Shown: positions 14,380-17,546 of the stretch, piece after piece
Layout: every line of letters begins with the position of its first letter
How positions within the stretch are numbered: position 1 is the first letter of the stretch
Origin: Tabrizicola_A sp044377735
Lineage (GTDB): Bacteria > Pseudomonadota > Alphaproteobacteria > Rhodobacterales > Rhodobacteraceae
Length of the DNA stretch: 17,546 bases
Direction of reading: 5' to 3'
NCBI GenBank assembly: GCA_044377735.1
Contig: JBILYK010000071.1
Location: 1 to 17,546, forward strand
Notes under the pieces: model-generated
What the model saw: only the letters and a program-made list of their open reading frames with translations
What the model was told of the DNA's origin: nothing
Database searches by the model: none
Position numbers and translations under genes: made by a program

Positions 14380-14897
14380 TGCAGCTGTTTCTGGTCGTCG
14401 GTCCCTCAGGCGCAGGCAAGGACACGCTGTTGTCTGGGGCTATCGCTGCCGACCCGCGTCTGCACTGGGCGCGCCGCGTCATCACCCGGCCTGAAACCGC
14501 TGGTGGCGAGCCGTTTGAAGGCGTGAGCGAGGCCGAGTTTGCCACCCGCCTTGCACGCGGTGACTTTGCCCTGCATTGGGACGCACATGGCCTGCGCTAC
14601 GGCGTGCCTGTTTCCGAACTTCCTAACGGGCGCGATGTGATCCTTAACGGCTCGCGCGCCGCCATTGCGCAGGCGCGTGCCGCCTTCCCCGCACTGCAGG
14701 TGATCCACATCACGGCCCCGATCACTGTCTTGGCTGACCGTCTGGCCTTACGCGGGCGCGAAAACCGTGCCGACATCGAAGCGCGGCTCTCGCGCGCCGA
14801 CCTATCGCTGCCGGGCGATCTGCCCGTGATCGAGATCATGAACGACGCCACACCCGCGCAGGGCGTTGCTCGCCTGCTTCAGGCACTCAGGGCGTAG
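14379..14897 (+). CDS. phnN: Ribose 1,5-bisphosphate phosphokinase PhnN
   Basis: A 172-residue kinase of the guanylate-kinase-like P-loop fold that phosphorylates ribose 1,5-bisphosphate with ATP to PRPP, returning the C-P lyase carbon skeleton to nucleotide synthesis. Walker A is GPSGAGKDT (8-16); RRVITRPETAGGEPFEGVSE (from about residue 30) and HWDAHGLRYGVP (about 67-78) match the substrate-binding stretch; RGRENRADIEARLSR carries the lid Arg residues. The ATG at 14379 overlaps the phnL stop (TGATG). It is the last gene of the core operon and its end overlaps the convergent 2H phosphoesterase by 19 bases. Confidence 0.93.
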   Translation: MQLFLVVGPSGAGKDTLLSGAIAADPRLHWARRVITRPETAGGEPFEGVSEAEFATRLARGDFALHWDAHGLRYGVPVSELPNGRDVILNGSRAAIAQARAAFPALQVIHITAPITVLADRLALRGRENRADIEARLSRADLSLPGDLPVIEIMNDATPAQGVARLLQALRA

Positions 14898-15574
14898 CGG
14901 TGCAGCAAATGAAACCGTCCAGCCTCATCCTCACCGCACAGGCAAAGATCTTTCAGCCGGAAGGGCTGTGGGACCAACCCGGCAAAATGTGCCCGCGCAG
15001 CCGTTTGCAGCGTAGGGGCTTCGGCGGCACCCAGCCTACCAGACAGGGTGAGGTGAAACTCAAATTCTTCCATCACATAGGGATAGCCATAAACCGTCAG
15101 CAATTCGCGCTGCCGGGGCGTCAGGGTTTCGGGCCTGCGGCGGGCAATCTCGGCGGCCGTCAGGGGCGCGCGGAAACGCTCCAGCCCTTCCACCACCTTT
15201 GCCGCAAGCTTGTTCAAGGCCGGGTCATGGCCCGGCACAAGGGCCAGAAACCCGTGAAGCAAAACCATCTCCAGTCCCGGCACCTCAACCGGGCTCAGGC
15301 GCTGGGCCAGATCGGCGACGGCAGCGGCAAGATCACCGCGCGAAGTGCCGTCGGCCAGCCGGAAGGGCGGTTTGATCGTTCCGTGAAAGCCATACTTGCG
15401 CGGATCTGCGGTAAGATCGGCAAGGCCCGGCACATCGGGCTGCACTACCGCGCAACCCTGCGCCATATCCCAGCCCAACCACTGTGCGGCGGCATCGGCA
15501 AAGGCCCCATCGCGGGGCGCATAATAGATCGCAAAGCGTTTCATCCGGCCCATGCCTGCCCAATTACCCCGCAT
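14879..15574 (-). CDS. DUF1045 phosphonate-cluster protein, 2H phosphoesterase type
   Basis: A 231-residue protein of the phosphonate-operon DUF1045 family. Two H-x-T-[IL] motifs, HGTI (His64) and HLTL (His174), are the signature of 2H phosphoesterases, which open cyclic phosphates or cleave phosphodiesters. The conserved family opening AIYYAPRDG follows at residues 15-23. Two starts are possible: ATG at 15574 has AGGA 9 bases upstream, while ATG at 15544 (MKRFAIYYAP) fits the family's usual N-terminus but has no good site; I keep the longer form. It is convergent with phnN (19-base overlap) and divergent from canonical phnM. Since no PhnP gene is in the window, I infer that it may hydrolyse ribose 1,2-cyclic phosphate 5-phosphate to ribose 1,5-bisphosphate, the substrate of PhnN. 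Confidence 0.85.
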   Translation of the reverse strand: MRGNWAGMGRMKRFAIYYAPRDGAFADAAAQWLGWDMAQGCAVVQPDVPGLADLTADPRKYGFHGTIKPPFRLADGTSRGDLAAAVADLAQRLSPVEVPGLEMVLLHGFLALVPGHDPALNKLAAKVVEGLERFRAPLTAAEIARRRPETLTPRQRELLTVYGYPYVMEEFEFHLTLSGRLGAAEAPTLQTAARAHFAGLVPQPFRLKDLCLCGEDEAGRFHLLHRYALSA

Positions 15575-15592
15575 TTGTCACGTTCCTGTGAC
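15575..15592 (+). promoter_or_regulatory. Pho box upstream of canonical phnM
   Basis: TTGTCAC (15575-15581), four bases GTTC, then CTGTGAC (15586-15592) match the PhoB direct repeat CTGTCAY-N4-CTGTCAY at 12 of 14 half-site positions. The same bases also form an inverted repeat, GTCAC-N6-GTGAC, by chance of the two mismatches. It ends 43 bases before the phnM start codon. It touches the possible start codon of the divergent 2H phosphoesterase, so PhoB would be placed mainly to activate phnM. Confidence 0.65.
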
Positions 15593-15635
15593 ACTTTCCT
15601 GCCATTCCCGCCCCACGCAATCTGAAAGCCTCACG

Positions 15636-16778
15636 ATGTCCGAGACCATTCTTGCAAATGCCACGCTGGTTCTGCCCAACGAAGTGATCCACGGCGCGAT
15701 CCGCATTGAAAACGGCCATATCACCGCAATTGATCCGGGCAGATCCGTTCTTTCAGGTGCCACCGACTGCGAAGGCGATCTGGTCATGCCCGGCCTGATC
15801 GAGCTTCACACCGACAACCTTGAACGCCACATCGAGCCGCGCCCCCGTGTCAACTGGCCCCATGCCAGCGCCATTATCGCCCATGACGGCGAATTGGCCA
15901 GCGTGGGGATTACCACCGTGTTCGATGCGCTGCGGGTGGGGTCTGTCACCTCAAACAAAAAAGCCAATTACGGCGAATATGCTCGCCAACTGGCGGATGA
16001 AATCTTGGACCTGCGGGCCAAGGGCGCGCTTAAGATCAGCCATTTCCTGCACCTTCGAGCCGAGGTCTGTTCGGAAACCTTGATTGACGAATTGGCCAAG
16101 TTTGGCCCCGATGACCGGATCGGAATTGTGTCCCTCATGGATCACACTCCCGGCCAGCGCCAATTCCGTGACCTGACCCAATTGCGTGCCTATGTCTGTG
16201 GCAAGCATGGCCTGTCCGAGCATGAGTTTGAGTCCCATGTCGCCGATCAGGTGGCCCTCTCGGCCCGGCTGGGGCAAGCCCATGAGACAGCCGCCGTGAC
16301 CGAGGCCCGGCGTTTTGGAGCGGTGCTGGCCAGCCACGATGACACCACCCCTGAACAGGTTGCCATCTCCGCCAACCACGGCGCACATTTTGCCGAGTTT
16401 CCCACCACGGTTGAAGCTGCCCGGGCCTGCCGGGACCATGGAATCTTGGTGATGATGGGCGCGCCTAACCTGATCCGGGGCGGCTCACATTCTGGCAATG
16501 TCGCCGCCCATATGCTGGCCGAGGCAGATTTGTTGGACATCGTCTCGTCCGACTATGTACCCTCTGCCCTTTTGTCAGCTGCCCTGATGTTGGGGGATCT
16601 GTGGGGCGATGTCGCGCGTGGCGTGCGTACTGTGACCCTCGCTCCGGGCAAGGCCGCTGGCCTGACGGACCGCGGCCTGCTTGATCTTGGCGCGCGAGCT
16701 GATGTGATCCGTGTTGCACGTGTTGCAGGCGCAGCTGCGCTGCGCGGCACATGGGTTCAGGGAAGACGGGTGGGATAG
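15636..16778 (+). CDS. phnM: Alpha-D-ribose 1-methylphosphonate 5-triphosphate diphosphatase PhnM (canonical copy)
   Basis: A 380-residue amidohydrolase, near the 378 of E. coli PhnM. It releases pyrophosphate from ribose 1-phosphonate 5-triphosphate before C-P cleavage. Motifs: HTDNLERH (58-65), HLRAEV (139-144), DHTPGQRQF (169-177), SHDD (233-236), EFPT (254-257), GAPN (275-278) with SGN, and SDYVPSAL (305-312). All look intact. The ATG at 15636 is preferred to an upstream in-frame ATG at 15552, which would lie inside the divergent gene and span the Pho box; a weak GAAAG precedes it. It has its own promoter region rather than sitting in the core operon. No terminator is obvious after its stop. 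Confidence 0.94.
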   Translation: MSETILANATLVLPNEVIHGAIRIENGHITAIDPGRSVLSGATDCEGDLVMPGLIELHTDNLERHIEPRPRVNWPHASAIIAHDGELASVGITTVFDALRVGSVTSNKKANYGEYARQLADEILDLRAKGALKISHFLHLRAEVCSETLIDELAKFGPDDRIGIVSLMDHTPGQRQFRDLTQLRAYVCGKHGLSEHEFESHVADQVALSARLGQAHETAAVTEARRFGAVLASHDDTTPEQVAISANHGAHFAEFPTTVEAARACRDHGILVMMGAPNLIRGGSHSGNVAAHMLAEADLLDIVSSDYVPSALLSAALMLGDLWGDVARGVRTVTLAPGKAAGLTDRGLLDLGARADVIRVARVAGAAALRGTWVQGRRVG

Positions 16779-17060
16779 GCAGAGCCTTGGTGGGCTCAGG
16801 ACAAACGACAGCCTCGGCACACCATTCAGTCCTGATGGCCAACCCTGTGCCACCACGACCCTCCGGCCGCAAGATATTGCAGGTGACCTGCCCCCGGAAG
16901 TTCCCTCGTTCATAACGTGAGTCTGAACCATCCCGGATTTTCTGGAGACTGAATAGCCCCTAAACTGTTCCAATCCGCATGATCACATAGACCCGCGTCG
17001 CTGTGCATTTTTCATGGCATGCCCGGTCTTTAGCGACATTCGAAGTGGGGTTCGGACACG
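16779..17060. other. Non-coding stretch between phnM and a decayed insertion sequence
   Basis: No gene is supported here; the open frames on both strands show no recognisable domains. At about 16922-16952 the string TGAACCATCCCGGATTTTCT plus GGAGACTGAAT resembles the terminal repeats of IS3-family elements, so it may be a scar of a lost element. A short palindrome, GCAGGTGACCTGC near 16878, has no T-run after it and is too small to call a terminator. Confidence 0.4.
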
Positions 17061-17546
17061 CTGATCCATCTTCATAGCCAAGCGACGAACACGCCGAAGG
17101 TGTGGGCGGCGATCTACGCGAGCACGTCAGTCCTCGCAGAGCGATTTGGCAAGACCGAGCAGACCGGCTTCAGAAGATAGCATCGGCAGACGGTGTAAGA
17201 CCGCAGCCACACGCCGCACCGGCTGCAGACCACGCTGACGCCGGCGTAAGAGGTGGTGGGGGTTGTCTTGCGCAAAACCCTGCTGGTGTCGATTGATGAT
17301 CTCTTGGCGGTGGTGTGGGAGATTTCTGAATCTGGACGGCTCGCGTTCGGGGTTGGATCGGTGTTTGCGTCGGCATGGCGTGGGAAATCTGCGCGACCTG
17401 CAGACGAAATCTCTGCGGCCACAGCACAAGGCGTTCAAGGCTGACGGGCCCGGTTACCTGGTTGTCGACGTAAAGTATCTGCCTCAAATGGCTGCCGACT
17501 CCTCAAGGCAATCCCTGTTCGTGGCCATCGACCGCGCGACCCGCTG
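17061..17546 (+). pseudogene. IS481-type transposase, decayed and cut off by the window edge
   Basis: Reading from 17061 the frame gives HLHSQATNTPKVWAAI, STSVLAERFGKTEQT, DRSHTPHRLQTTLTPA, then LLVSIDDLLAVVWE, which I recognise as the N-terminal helix-turn-helix and linker of a transposase common in Rhodobacteraceae. In-frame stops interrupt it at 17178 (TAG), 17196 (TAA) and 17247 (TAA). Near 17320-17345 the homology moves to another frame: SRSGLDRCLRRHGVGNLRDL, then GYLVVDVKYLPQM and SLFVAIDRATR at the edge, the start of the DDE catalytic core (first Asp in VVDVKYLP). Three nonsense changes plus a frameshift mean it is inactive. The remainder and its right end lie outside the window. Confidence 0.85.

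Noticed and set aside
15576..15593. Inverted repeat GTCAC-N6-GTGAC as a CRP/FNR-type operator
   Set aside because: The half-site orientation is opposite to the CRP site TGTGA-N6-TCACA, and the direct-repeat Pho box reading explains more positions.
1..17546. CRISPR arrays, tRNA or rRNA genes
   Set aside because: No regularly spaced direct repeats and no stretches with recognisable tRNA or rRNA features were seen.

Overview
The window holds an almost complete carbon-phosphorus (C-P) lyase locus for phosphonate uptake and breakdown, in a GC-rich alphaproteobacterium. Protein style points to the Rhodobacteraceae: a long PhnE permease with an extra N-terminal domain, a hexapeptide-repeat 'phosphonate' transferase, a DUF1045-type 2H phosphoesterase, and GntR-family PhnF. 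The genus cannot be named from sequence reading alone.

Layout. Positions 1-523 have no convincing complete gene. A PlsC-type acyltransferase (524-1417) precedes a transport operon on the + strand: phnC, two tandem phnD copies each followed by a strong hairpin, phnE1, phnE2 and a hexapeptide-repeat transferase (1529-7300). Converging on it from the - strand are a GNAT acetyltransferase, a divergent phnM paralogue and the regulator phnF (9728 down to 7297). Across a 91-bp divergent intergenic region with a periodic operator-like palindrome lies phnGHIJKLN (9820-14897), whose genes overlap by 1-4 bases or lie 1 base apart. A convergent DUF1045 2H phosphoesterase and a second, canonical phnM (15636-16778) share a divergent promoter with a near-consensus Pho box. 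The right edge runs into a decayed IS481-type transposase.

How it works together. PhnD/PhnE/PhnC import phosphonates. PhnI with PhnG, PhnH and PhnL joins the phosphonate to ribose triphosphate. PhnM removes pyrophosphate. PhnJ (radical SAM, all four cysteines present), with PhnK, breaks the C-P bond and leaves ribose cyclic phosphate. PhnN makes PRPP from ribose 1,5-bisphosphate. The step between, normally done by PhnP, has no PhnP here; the 2H phosphoesterase is the obvious candidate. Regulation appears double: PhnF at the phnF/phnG intergenic region, and PhoB-type boxes before phnC, phnM and perhaps the acyltransferase.

Most notable: a 132-bp palindromic element inserted in frame in phnI; a PhnM paralogue that keeps the metal-site motifs but lacks the conserved DHTPGQRQ loop; duplicated phnD-hairpin units; a 2H phosphoesterase in place of PhnP; and an 8-bp-periodic operator.
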